50,015 nt of DNA from Oceanisphaera marina (GTDB lineage Bacteria; Pseudomonadota; Gammaproteobacteria; Enterobacterales; Aeromonadaceae), in the NCBI RefSeq assembly GCF_014643915.1, contig NZ_BMKE01000024.1:1-50015 (forward strand), written 5' to 3'. Positions 14,868 to 22,898 of the stretch are shown one piece after another. Numbering within the stretch: the stretch's first letter is position 1; every line of letters starts with the position of its first letter. The position numbers and the translations under genes are program-made. A model generated the notes under the pieces. The model saw only the letters and a list, made by a program, of their open reading frames with translations, was not told the DNA's origin and did not search any database.

Positions 14868-15092
14868 TCAACCGCTGTCTTTCGGCTCGGTATCCGGCTT
14901 GTTATTACCTGTATTATCGGGCTTATGGGCAAAGGTATTAGCTAAAGACCGAATGACAGGTAATTGTCGTTCAAACTGGCGGCAGCCGTTACACATTACT
15001 GTGTGCATCGCTAACGACATACGCTCGAATTTGCTCAAGGGGCGATCTTGTCCTTCGGACATCAGCCGAGTGGCCTTATGACAGCTCAACAT
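14868..15092 (-). CDS. Zinc-finger anti-sigma-like protein (zf-HC2 type)
   Basis: A 74-aa protein, MLSCHKATRLMSEGQDRPLS, with the Cys/His pattern (C4, H5, then HTVMCNGCRQF) of the zf-HC2 anti-sigma zinc-binding domain. No membrane segment is visible, so it would be a soluble anti-sigma factor. The start ATG at 15092 overlaps the 3' end of the sigma gene, consistent with coupled synthesis of the pair. About 48 bp separate it from arsS. A role in holding the adjacent sigma factor is inferred from neighbourhood and domain. Confidence 0.8.
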   Translation of the reverse strand: MLSCHKATRLMSEGQDRPLSKFERMSLAMHTVMCNGCRQFERQLPVIRSLANTFAHKPDNTGNNKPDTEPKDSG

Positions 15093-15676
15093 GGACAGTC
15101 TCCTTGCTGTTGCCATTTGTTTTCCAAACATTCTCGCAAGCGTAATCGGGCTCGATAGAGCAGCACATTGAGATTGCTGACCGTTAAATCCAGCTCCAGG
15201 CAGATTTCGCGGCTTTCCAGCCCGATAAACTCGCGCATCATAAAAGTACGTCCCTGATTGGGGGGCAGTTTGTCCAGGCACAATTCAAACAACGCCCAGA
15301 ATTCGTCGTCTTGCTTGCTGTGTTCCGGTGCGCTCCATTCCACGGGGCGTTCCACTTTGTGCCACATGCCAAACCGATTAAACAACTGCTCTTCCATATC
15401 GTTGCTGTCGTCGGCACCCAGGCTGGTGAGTGTCACCAGGCGCTGGTTTTTACGGATCACATCCACAATTTTGTGTTTGAGAATGGCAAACACCCAATTT
15501 TTGTAGGCAGCGCGCCCCGTAAAGCTGTCTGCATATTTAAAGGCACCCAATAATGCTTCCTGTACCGCATCTTCTGCCAATTGAGCATCCTTTAACTGCA
15601 GTGTGGCAAAGCGCAGCATTTGCCGACGTAGCTCCGTAGATAACAAGGGGTCTGCAATATTCTCATTAAGGTCCAT
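15086..15676 (-). CDS. ECF-like sigma-70 family factor
   Basis: A 196-aa sigma factor of the sigma-70 family with region 2 (LAEDAVQEALLGAFKYADSFTGRAAYKNWVFAILKHKIVD) and region 4 (LPPNQGRTFMMREFIGLESREICLELDLTVSNLNVLLYRARLRLRECL). No regions 1 or 3 are seen, so it is ECF-type. ATG 15676 (MDLNENIAD) is favoured over the adjacent ATG 15679. It is followed by an overlapping zf-HC2 gene and then arsS and both transferases, suggesting that it controls the operon. It is divergent from mtnK. Confidence 0.88.
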   Translation of the reverse strand: MDLNENIADPLLSTELRRQMLRFATLQLKDAQLAEDAVQEALLGAFKYADSFTGRAAYKNWVFAILKHKIVDVIRKNQRLVTLTSLGADDSNDMEEQLFNRFGMWHKVERPVEWSAPEHSKQDDEFWALFELCLDKLPPNQGRTFMMREFIGLESREICLELDLTVSNLNVLLYRARLRLRECLENKWQQQGDCPC

Positions 15677-15901
15677 CATGACTCTTGTTTGGTTGCTATT
15701 GATAATTAGAGTATATGTTGCCTGGCCTCTGCGCACCTATTCAGGACTCTAATGTTACCAATGTTGTGTTTTGTGCTGCGTTTGTGTTGTTATGGTTGGT
15801 CGTCATCAAGGCCGTTTTTATTACAAAGCGTATGGTTTTATTAATGTTGTCTGCCAGGCAGGGGCTTTGCTTGCCAGGGGAGCCAGAGTCAGGGAGTGGT
15901 T

Positions 15902-17092
15902 ATGAGTCAATATCGAATATTCAATCATGATGACGCCATCGCTTACGTGCGCCAGGCAGCCCAGCTTGATTCGGCTGTGGTCCTGCAGGGTGAGGAAATA
16001 GGAGATGGCAATCTTAATCAGGTGTTCAAGGTGTGGCAGCCTGGTCAGGCAAAGGGATTTATTGTTAAACAGGCGCTGCCCTATATTCGCTGCATTGGCG
16101 AGTCTTGGCCCTTGACCCGCGACCGGGCGCGCATAGAAGCCGAAATACTGCTGTATCACGGCCAGCACTGCCCCGAGTATACGGTGGCGGTGCTGCATCA
16201 TGATGCGGAGTTGTCGACGATACTGCTGGAAGATTTGTCGGATCTTCAAGTATGGCGCCAGGCGCTGCTTAACGGCCAGCACGTAGCCGGGGTTTCGGAA
16301 AAGCTCGGGGTATATCTGGCGCAGGTGCATGTGCACAGCAGTGATTTTCAGCTGGATTATCACGCGCAACGAACGGCGCAGCTGCGATTTGCCAACCCAG
16401 AGTTAATGGCGATCAGCGAAGCCGTATATTTTGTCGACCCCTTTTGTGATCACGAGCGTAACAATGTGGCTCCCGAAATTCGCCTCGAGGCCGAGCAGCT
16501 TTGGGCCGACCAGGCGTTGAAAACTCGCGTGGCCCGACTCAAGCACGACTTTCGTTGCAAGGGGCAGGCCTTGCTGCATGGCGACTTGCATACCGGATCC
16601 GTCATGGTGGGGGCGGGCAAGCTCAAGGTGATAGATGCCGAATTTGGCGGCTATGGTCCCATGGGCTTTGATCTGGGGGTCATTATTGCCCATTTATTGC
16701 TTAACTTTTGTGCTCAGCCGGCTTCGCGCCAACAGCCCCAGCGTATTAAGGACGTTCAGGCCCTGTGGCGCAGTTATAAAATACAGTTTTTTCAGCAGGC
16801 CAGTCAGGGAGCGGATTCCAGTCTGGCAGAGCCCGAGGTTATCGGCGCCTTCTTGCGTCAGGTATGGCAAGACGCCCTGGGGTATGCGGGCTGCGAAATG
16901 ATACGCCGCACCATAGGTGTGGCCCATGTGGCGGATATCGATACTATTGCCGACCCCATTCAAAAAGCCGCCAGCCAACGCCAGGCGCTGGCATTGGGGC
17001 GTACGCTCATCATGAACGCCGACCAACTCAACGACGCCCAGCTGGAACATACAGCTTTAAACATAGCATTGAAAGAAAGCTTTAAGCCGTAA
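15902..17092 (+). CDS. mtnK: S-methyl-5-thioribose kinase
   Basis: MtnK phosphorylates 5-methylthioribose in the methionine salvage pathway. 396 aa, the expected length. It has the aminoglycoside-phosphotransferase-like fold, with GEEIGDGNLNQVFKV (P-loop), the catalytic motif LLHGDLHTGSVMV at about residues 224-236 and IDAEFGGYGPMGFDLG (metal site). ATG 15902 follows CAGGGAG. The usual partner mtnA and the rest of the salvage genes are not in the window. The last codons (SFKP, stop at 17090-17092) are encoded by a repeat word (gctttaagccgtaagcgg), so the native end may have been altered. Confidence 0.9.
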   Translation: MSQYRIFNHDDAIAYVRQAAQLDSAVVLQGEEIGDGNLNQVFKVWQPGQAKGFIVKQALPYIRCIGESWPLTRDRARIEAEILLYHGQHCPEYTVAVLHHDAELSTILLEDLSDLQVWRQALLNGQHVAGVSEKLGVYLAQVHVHSSDFQLDYHAQRTAQLRFANPELMAISEAVYFVDPFCDHERNNVAPEIRLEAEQLWADQALKTRVARLKHDFRCKGQALLHGDLHTGSVMVGAGKLKVIDAEFGGYGPMGFDLGVIIAHLLLNFCAQPASRQQPQRIKDVQALWRSYKIQFFQQASQGADSSLAEPEVIGAFLRQVWQDALGYAGCEMIRRTIGVAHVADIDTIADPIQKAASQRQALALGRTLIMNADQLNDAQLEHTALNIALKESFKP

Positions 17093-17377
17093 GCGGTCAG
17101 CCATCAGAAAAAGCCAAACACCCTCCTGCTAACGCAGGACCGGCAGCTAAAGCGCCGGATTACAGAAATGGGCTGACGCTGTACGCCGTAGGTTAAAGAC
17201 AAACATCGTCAATTTTGACTTGCAACGTACGGCTTAAGGCTGCCGGAAGAGTTTATTATTACCTATAAAATGTATTTCAGATGTAATCTCTATTTTTCCG
17301 TGGGTTCTGTGGATTCCGTGGCGAAATGGTTTTGATCTGTACCTGACCGCTTCCAGCTTTCGGCTTATCGCTTTTTT
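17093..17377. repeat. Repeat-filled gap: word repeats and a double-hairpin copy
   Basis: No gene is present. It contains the full double-hairpin element at 17125-17165 (cctgctaacgcagg then ccggcagctaaagcgccgg), word repeats such as gacgctgtacgccgtagg, aacgtacggcttaaggctg and ctgaccgcttccagctttcg, and a 'ccgtgggttctgtggattcc' stretch at about 17297-17322. That last sequence recurs near 20611-20632 and inverted at 33841-33862. Confidence 0.8.
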
Positions 17378-17863
17378 TTACAGCTGGTAAGGCGAGACGC
17401 TGGTGCCTTGCAGTGAATAGGCGGCGTCGCCCATTTCGTGGCTGGCGCCTGAGGTGTGTAAAGTGCCGGTGACCCACACCGCATCCCATAAGTCGTCGAC
17501 CTTGGCGCCGGCCGGGTATTCCACATACACAATCTGGTTGGTGGGTGGTGGCGGCACATGAATACAGGCGCCAAAGTAGGGCACCAGCAAAAAGGCGGTA
17601 ATCTGCTGGCTGTCTCCTTCCAGCGGCACCACAAAGCCGGGCAAGCGCACCTTTTTTCCGTTCAGGCTGGGTACCACCTTGCCGATAGGTTGGGCAGGAA
17701 TGGCAAACTCATCCTCATGATCCACCCCGGGAAAAGGCGGTGGATTCAGCTGTTCTGCCAGCGGGATCAAGTCGTCCCACTCCAACAGGGTGTATTCGTC
17801 GGCCCGGGCAGGGGACGCGACCAACATCAGCGCGGCCAGCGCCATGGCAATATAATGTAACAT
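17378..17863 (-). CDS. DUF3299 periplasmic protein of the Zrg-type operon
   Basis: A 161-aa protein with a signal peptide (MLHYIAMALAALMLVASPARA). The mature part includes LLEWDDLIPLAEQ, IGKVVPSLNGKKVRLPGFVVPLEGD, FLLVPYFGACIHVPPPPTNQIV and WVTGTLHTSG, the DUF3299 signatures; the Cys/His pair in ACIHVPPPP could bind metal. ATG 17863 overlaps the permease stop (ATGA), showing it is the last gene of the operon. It is probably a periplasmic accessory of zinc uptake; its exact role is unknown. Confidence 0.87.
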   Translation of the reverse strand: MLHYIAMALAALMLVASPARADEYTLLEWDDLIPLAEQLNPPPFPGVDHEDEFAIPAQPIGKVVPSLNGKKVRLPGFVVPLEGDSQQITAFLLVPYFGACIHVPPPPTNQIVYVEYPAGAKVDDLWDAVWVTGTLHTSGASHEMGDAAYSLQGTSVSPYQL

Positions 17864-19110
17864 CAGTGGTTGATACTCATTCCATCGTGCAGTGAATAAA
17901 AATAGGCCCGGGCGGCAGGCAGCAAGCCGATCAGGGTGCCCGCCAGCAGGGTCAAGCCCATCAGCCGCCATTCACCTGACTGGGGCAGCGCAGGATACAA
18001 CAACAAGCCATAGTGTGCCTGCAACCAGGGAGCCAGCAACTGCAAGGTACCATATAACAGAGCCAGCCCAAGCAGAATACCCAGCCCCGTCAGTAGCAGC
18101 GACTCCAGCGCCAACAAGCCAAACAAGTGCCGAGGTCCGGCGCCCAAAGAACGTAAAATAGCCAGTTCGCGTCGCCGTGCCGACAGGCCGGCCAGCAAGG
18201 TGGTCAGCATGCCTAACAGGCCCGCCACCACCACCAGCAGGGCGATAAAGGCAATGGCTTTTTCGGCGATACTCAGCAAACTCCACAGCTCGTGCAAGGC
18301 CGACCCCGGTAAAATGGCCGACAGCGGCTCGGTGCGATACCCATTGATGGCGCGCTGCAGGCCAAACACCTGCACCTTGTTGTGCATGCCCACCAAAAAA
18401 GCGGTAATCGACTGGGGCGTCAAGTCGTGATCGCGGACCTGTTCATGGGACAGTTGTTGGGTTTTACGCCCGCTTTGCCAGCCAAGGTGAATGGCCTCCA
18501 GACCATCGAGCCGCACATGCACGGTTTTATCTACCGGGGTGCCGGTGGGCGCTAAAATACCAACCAAGGTAAAGGGCAGGTCGTCGTGCAGGCTGAACGA
18601 GGTATTGCCCGCGCCGTGGGCAATAATCAGCGAGTCATTGAGTTGATAGCCCAATGCGCGCGCCACTTCGGCGCCTATCACGGCTTCAAAGGTGTCGTTA
18701 AAGGCCCGCCCATCGGCCAGCTGCAGCGGTTGCTGGTGGCCATAGGCGTAATGCCTGAAATAGTCCTGATTGGTGCCCAGCACCCGAAAGCCCTGATGAG
18801 AGTCGCCCAGGGCAATGGGAATGGTCCAGGCTATGCCCTGGTGCTGTTTAATGCGCTGATAGCTTTGCCAGCTGATGTTGTTGGTAGGATTGCCGAGGCG
18901 AAACACCGAATAGAGCAGCAGGTTGATCTGGCCGGTGCGTGCGCCCACAATCAAATCGGTTCCCGATAAGGTACGGGCAAAGCTGTCTTTCAGCTCCAGG
19001 CGTATTTTTTCAACGCCCAGCAGCAGCAGTACACTGATCGCAATGGCTGCCAGGGTCAAACCGGCGGTCAGGCGCCGCGCCCACAGGCTTTTTAACGCCA
19101 GTATCAACAT
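17863..19110 (-). CDS. FtsX-like ABC transporter permease of the Zrg-type operon
   Basis: A 415-aa permease with an N-terminal transmembrane helix, a large periplasmic domain (about 45-265) and three C-terminal helices with the FtsX motif region LSARRRELAILRSLGAGPRHLFGLLALES. The topology is that of MacB/LolC-type mechanotransmission transporters rather than of ZnuB-like importers. ATG 19110 overlaps the ATPase gene by 7 nt. It is assigned to zinc through its operon (Zur box, His-rich DUF2796 partner). Confidence 0.88.
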   Translation of the reverse strand: MLILALKSLWARRLTAGLTLAAIAISVLLLLGVEKIRLELKDSFARTLSGTDLIVGARTGQINLLLYSVFRLGNPTNNISWQSYQRIKQHQGIAWTIPIALGDSHQGFRVLGTNQDYFRHYAYGHQQPLQLADGRAFNDTFEAVIGAEVARALGYQLNDSLIIAHGAGNTSFSLHDDLPFTLVGILAPTGTPVDKTVHVRLDGLEAIHLGWQSGRKTQQLSHEQVRDHDLTPQSITAFLVGMHNKVQVFGLQRAINGYRTEPLSAILPGSALHELWSLLSIAEKAIAFIALLVVVAGLLGMLTTLLAGLSARRRELAILRSLGAGPRHLFGLLALESLLLTGLGILLGLALLYGTLQLLAPWLQAHYGLLLYPALPQSGEWRLMGLTLLAGTLIGLLPAARAYFYSLHDGMSINH

Positions 19111-19790
19111 AGTGAAGCCTCGTTAACATCAGACAAGGACACCACGCGGGTAAAGAGGGGCTCCAGGGTCGCGTCGTGGCTTACAAAGATCAGGCTGCTG
19201 TGCTGGCGTCGGCATTCATTAAACAACAAGGTCATAAAAGCCGCGCGGTTATCTGCATCCAGTGCCGAAGTGGGCTCGTCGGCAATCACCAGCTCCGGGC
19301 GTCCCATCAAGGCGCGTGCCGCCGCCACCCTTTGCTGTTGGCCAATACTCAGCCGGTGCACGGGTTGCAACCACAGTTCGGGCGCCAGTTGTAATTCACC
19401 GAGCAAACGCCTGGCTTCTTCCTCTGCGGGCAGGATGAGCCGCCGGCGCTTGTGGCGGGAAAAAATCAGCGCCGAGGTCACATTTTCCAGTACCGATAAA
19501 AAGGGCAATAAGTTGAATTGCTGAAAAATGTAGCCAATATGATCGGCTCTGAACTGGTCTCGCGCTCGGCCCGACATACGGGCCAAGTCATGGCCCAACA
19601 GGCACAGCTGACCCTGATTGGCACTCTGAATACCGGCCAGCAAGCCCAGCAGAGTACTTTTGCCGCTGCCACTGGGACCCTTGATAAACACCGACTCACC
19701 GGCGGCCAGTTCAAAGTGGGGGATCTGTAGCAAAGCAGCCTGGCCGGGCCAGGCAAACGCGAGATCGCGAATGGACACTAGGCGGGTCAT
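19104..19790 (-). CDS. ABC transporter ATPase of the Zrg-type operon
   Basis: A 228-aa ABC ATPase. Walker A GPSGSGKST is near residue 38, the Q-loop at YIFQQFNLLPF, the signature LSIGQQQRVAAARAL and Walker B LVIADEPTSALD, with the H-loop in FVSHDATLEP. It belongs to the LolD/MacB-like subgroup and partners the FtsX-like permease, whose start it overlaps. The start ATG is at 19790, a few bases after the His-rich gene. The substrate is inferred to be zinc from the operon. Confidence 0.92.
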   Translation of the reverse strand: MTRLVSIRDLAFAWPGQAALLQIPHFELAAGESVFIKGPSGSGKSTLLGLLAGIQSANQGQLCLLGHDLARMSGRARDQFRADHIGYIFQQFNLLPFLSVLENVTSALIFSRHKRRRLILPAEEEARRLLGELQLAPELWLQPVHRLSIGQQQRVAAARALMGRPELVIADEPTSALDADNRAAFMTLLFNECRRQHSSLIFVSHDATLEPLFTRVVSLSDVNEASLC

Positions 19791-19797
19791 GAGTAAT

Positions 19798-20421
19798 TTA
19801 CCAGCTCGCTGTTGGTTGTTCGGGGGTCAGGGTGGCGGCAATTTGTCCCGAATGCACTATGCCTTGCAGCTCTATGTTATTAAAACTGGTGAACTGCTCG
19901 AACAGTCGAGTGCTTAGCTGGGTGAGTGCCTGTGGCTGCTGACATTGGTAACGATATTGTACCAATATGTCGTTGTGGCCATGCTCTGTGTGTTGCTCTT
20001 CATCATGTTCATGTTCATGTTCATGTTCATGTTCATGTTCATGTTCATGTTTATGTTCATCGTCGTGATGATGCTCACCTTGGTGTTCATCTTCGGCCTC
20101 ATGCAATGCGTCTTCATCCTGCTCGAGCAACTGGCTGGCTATCAACTGGCAGTCTGCTGCCCTGGGTAAGGTAAAGAGCAGCTCGGCATCTTTAATACGA
20201 GCCAGTGCTTCGTGGTATTGAGTACGCTGCTCGGCATTGTTGGGCTGGTGTTCGAAGCCAACAATATCTGCCGCCGGCGCAAATAATTCCAACATCAGCT
20301 GTTGCTGATCCTGAGCCAGACTCAAGCGACCAAAGCCATGTTGATGCACACCGGGCAGCGTTTGTGCCAATGCTCCAAGGGGCAGCAAGGGGAGGATGAA
20401 CAGGAAGGGCTTAACAGACAT
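19798..20421 (-). CDS. zrgA: His-rich DUF2796 zinc-binding exported protein (ZrgA-like)
   Basis: A 207-aa periplasmic protein with a signal peptide (MSVKPFLFILPLLPLGALAQ), then LPGVHQHGFGRLSLA (family start) and FAPAADIVGFEH. The middle has a run of alternating His and acidic residues (HEHEHEHEHEH...) encoded by hexamer repeats. This architecture is DUF2796/ZrgA of the Vibrio cholerae zinc-regulated zrgABCDE uptake system. ATG 20421 follows GGAG by 6 nt; a short in-frame extension to 20433 is less likely. A Zur-like box lies 20-35 bp upstream. It is the first gene of the four-gene operon. Confidence 0.88.
   Translation of the reverse strand: MSVKPFLFILPLLPLGALAQTLPGVHQHGFGRLSLAQDQQQLMLELFAPAADIVGFEHQPNNAEQRTQYHEALARIKDAELLFTLPRAADCQLIASQLLEQDEDALHEAEDEHQGEHHHDDEHKHEHEHEHEHEHEHEHDEEQHTEHGHNDILVQYRYQCQQPQALTQLSTRLFEQFTSFNNIELQGIVHSGQIAATLTPEQPTASW
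20004..20059. repeat. In-frame hexamer microsatellite (ATGTTC)n
   Basis: About nine tandem copies of atgttc (one varied to atgttt) encode alternating His-Glu on the minus strand in the ZrgA-like protein. Units are 6 bp, so gain or loss keeps the frame and changes the number of metal-binding His. Confidence 0.92.
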
Positions 20422-20437
20422 AACAGACTCCATTTGA

Positions 20438-20458
20438 ATTTGTTATGTTATAACGTCT
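20438..20458. promoter_or_regulatory. Zur-like operator of the zinc operon
   Basis: The core gttatgttataac (20442-20454) reads GTTATAACATAAC on the operon strand, a near match to the Zur palindrome core GTTATA-N-TATAAC. It lies directly upstream of the zrgA-like start. Zinc-bound Zur would repress the operon when zinc is plentiful. Confidence 0.82.
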
Positions 20459-20529
20459 TTTTTTGGGTCTGTAAAGAAGCAAACACAGCGATAAGCCATA
20501 AGCTGCCAGAGATTAGATAAAGACAAGCC

Positions 20530-20640
20530 TGCTCTGTGTCGCGTTACGCCTTACATCATACGCTGTACGAAATAATACGCCGCTTTTAGGTTTTATCTTA
20601 TTGCTCCTTTTTGTGGATTCCGTGGCCGAAATAGCGCTTG
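20530..20640. repeat. Word-repeat gap between zrg operon and LysR gene
   Basis: The words cgttacgccttacatc and atacgctgtacg, followed by the tgtggattccgtggccgaaa sequence, belong to the same vocabulary as the gaps at 4.8 and 17.2 kb. They continue into the 3' coding end of the LysR gene (20653-20690). Confidence 0.7.
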
Positions 20641-20643
20641 GAT

Positions 20644-21570
20644 TTATCTTTTCTCTTTAACTGACAGCTTGCGGCTTAAAGCGTACGGCTCCTCGAAGGG
20701 CGCTGCTGTCTTCATAAATTCGATAAAGGCTTGCTCGGCACGGGATAGCGGGCGGTTGTTGGGCCAGGCCAGACATAAATCCAGAAAATAGGGTTCGGCA
20801 AACGAGACGGCAAACAAATCGGGGTCGTCTTTGATCACCATGCGCAAAAAAGTGGTAATGGCAAACCCCTGACGTACCACTGCCTTTAACAACGGAATTA
20901 AATTACTCTCGAAACCTATGTGTGGCACCAGGCCACTTTCTTTGGCCATGGCATCTATATATTCACGATGAAAAAAACCGTGCCGAAATACCGCCAGCTC
21001 TTCGGTCAAAAAGGCGTCCATGGTGATAAAGGGCTGCCCGCGGACTGGGTGATCTTCATTAACCACCGCCACCATTTCTTCGCGCAATAATGGCAACCCG
21101 CTAAGCTCGGGAGGTAAAGAGGCGGTCAGTACAATCCCCAATCCCAGTTGCCCCTGACACAACTTGGCCAATACATCCTGTGTGCCGGCTTCTTCAACCC
21201 GAATCGACAGTCCCGGATATTGATGTTTAAAGGCCATGAGCAGAGGCGGAAAGTAAAATGAACCCAGCATACTGGGAATGCCGATACACACCTCACCATT
21301 ACTGAGGTCTTGCAGGGCCGCCATGTCTTGCTCCGCCAGCGTCAGTGCATCAAGAATCCGCTCGGCATGTTGATACAGTCGCAGGCCTTCTGCCGTCAGG
21401 TGCAAGCGTCCCTGATGGCGATCAAACAAACTAATGCCCAACTGTTGCTCAAGCTTTTTAATGGTCATGGTGACGGCGGGCTGGGCCAGATGCAGCCGCT
21501 TGGCGGCGCGGGTGATGTTTCCCTCGCGCGCGACCGCGGCAAACTGGCGCAGCCATTTGGTTTCAAGCAT
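20644..21570 (-). CDS. LysR-family transcriptional regulator
   Basis: A 308-aa LysR protein. The N-terminal winged helix carries LRQFAAVAREGNITRAAKRLHLAQPAVTMTIKKLEQQLGISLFDR; the C-terminal effector domain starts near NGEVCIGIPSM. It is divergent, with an 88-bp gap, from the MFS transporter gene, so it probably controls that transporter. The C-terminal tail EEPYALSRKLSVKEKR is encoded by intergenic-repeat words (gccgtacgctttaagccg, ctgtcagttaaagag), which suggests that the repeat has replaced the original 3' end. Confidence 0.9.
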   Translation of the reverse strand: MLETKWLRQFAAVAREGNITRAAKRLHLAQPAVTMTIKKLEQQLGISLFDRHQGRLHLTAEGLRLYQHAERILDALTLAEQDMAALQDLSNGEVCIGIPSMLGSFYFPPLLMAFKHQYPGLSIRVEEAGTQDVLAKLCQGQLGLGIVLTASLPPELSGLPLLREEMVAVVNEDHPVRGQPFITMDAFLTEELAVFRHGFFHREYIDAMAKESGLVPHIGFESNLIPLLKAVVRQGFAITTFLRMVIKDDPDLFAVSFAEPYFLDLCLAWPNNRPLSRAEQAFIEFMKTAAPFEEPYALSRKLSVKEKR

Positions 21571-21658
21571 AACGTCTTCTTATTGTTTTGATATTATTTA
21601 TATATTTCATTTATACGCAGGCGCACGCTAAGGTCAAGGTCATTATCGAGGAGCCTTC

Positions 21659-22867
21659 ATGATAGAGCTGAAAACCGCACTCTGGTGGCGTGCAACCCTG
21701 GCGTTGGGGTTGGGTTCCATGCTGGTGTTCATCAATTTGTATATTGCCCAGCCATTATTGCCGCTGCTGGCACAAGACTTTGAGGTGTCGGCGCTGTCGG
21801 CAAGCTGGGTGTTGTCTGTTTCTACTCTGGGGCTGGCCGTCGGCCTGCTGTTTTGGGCGAGAGTGGCGGATCAACTGGGGCGCAAGCCGGTGATGATGGG
21901 CTGCTTGCTGGCGGCCTTGTTATTGGGAATACTTATCTCCCAGCTGAGCAATTTTTATGGTGTCTTGCTGGCTCGTGGGCTGCAGGGCTTCTTTTTGGCG
22001 GGATTACCTGCCACGGCCGTCGCCTACATGGGAGAGGAGTTTACCCCCAAGGCGTTGGTGACCAGTATAGGCATTTACATTGCCGCCAATTCACTGGGCG
22101 GCATCGGGGGGCGAGTGCTCGGCGGCCTGTTGGCAGAGTGGGGAGGCGGTTGGCAAATCAGTTTTATGGTGTTGGCGGCGGTTAGCTTGTTGCTATGGTT
22201 GCCGTTATTGAAGTGGCTGCCGGCCTCGCGATATTTTGTGCCGACGAGCAAAGGCCAGGGGGGCGCTGCGTTATTAAGCCATATTAACAATCCGCTGCTC
22301 TGGCCTATTTATCTGGTGGGCGGGCTCAATTTCATGGTGTTTTTAAACCAGTACACCTATGTGGCGTTTTATTTATCGGCACCGCCCATTCATATGGCGC
22401 CCGCCGCTCTGGGCTTATTGTTCTTGACCTATTTGACCGGTACGGTTGCATCGGGTGCCAGCGGCTGGTTGATCAATCGTTTTGGTTTGTGCCAGACCCT
22501 GTTAGCGGCAATTGCCATTATGGCTATCGGCAATCTGGGGTTACTTAGCAGCCGGTTACCGGTTATTTTGCTTGCGCTATTCATCGACAGCTTTGCCTTC
22601 TTTTTGGCTCATGCCTGCGCCAGTAGCTGGGTAGGGCGTAGCGTACAGCAACATAGAGCCCTGGCGTCATCGCTTTACCTGGTGTTTTACTATCTGGGTG
22701 CCAGCCTGGGTGGCTTGTACCTGTATCCGTTTTGGGAGCGTGCCGGGCTGCCCGGTGTTGCCCTGGGCATGTGGCTGGTACTGCTGATGACCGCAGCGTT
22801 AAGCGTACGCCTACTGCGTAAGGAACGTGCGCGCGTCACCACAAAAAGCGAGCAGCTAAGCAGCTAA
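21659..22867 (+). CDS. MFS transporter (YnfM-like)
   Basis: A 402-aa 12-helix major facilitator exporter. The motif A region reads WARVADQLGRKPVMM between helices 2 and 3, and LNYIAQPLLPLLA-like residues occur in helix 1. Resembles YnfM-type drug exporters; the substrate is unknown. ATG 21659 follows a GAGGAG site. It is divergent from a LysR gene. Its 3' end has three 8-bp repeats (agcagcta, 22851-22874), so the terminal EQLSS and the stop codon arise in a microsatellite. Confidence 0.9.
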   Translation: MIELKTALWWRATLALGLGSMLVFINLYIAQPLLPLLAQDFEVSALSASWVLSVSTLGLAVGLLFWARVADQLGRKPVMMGCLLAALLLGILISQLSNFYGVLLARGLQGFFLAGLPATAVAYMGEEFTPKALVTSIGIYIAANSLGGIGGRVLGGLLAEWGGGWQISFMVLAAVSLLLWLPLLKWLPASRYFVPTSKGQGGAALLSHINNPLLWPIYLVGGLNFMVFLNQYTYVAFYLSAPPIHMAPAALGLLFLTYLTGTVASGASGWLINRFGLCQTLLAAIAIMAIGNLGLLSSRLPVILLALFIDSFAFFLAHACASSWVGRSVQQHRALASSLYLVFYYLGASLGGLYLYPFWERAGLPGVALGMWLVLLMTAALSVRLLRKERARVTTKSEQLSS

Positions 22868-22874
22868 GCAGCTA
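22851..22874. repeat. 8-bp microsatellite at a gene end
   Basis: Three tandem copies of agcagcta end the MFS gene. The unit is not a multiple of three, so copy-number change would shift the C-terminal residues and stop position. Confidence 0.85.
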
Positions 22875-22898
22875 ACGGTTTACCCCGCACTCTGACTT

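Noticed and set aside
19926-20174. Hydrophobic plus-strand frames rich in Met/Phe opposite the zrgA-like gene
   Set aside because: These are produced by the hexamer repeat read on the other strand.
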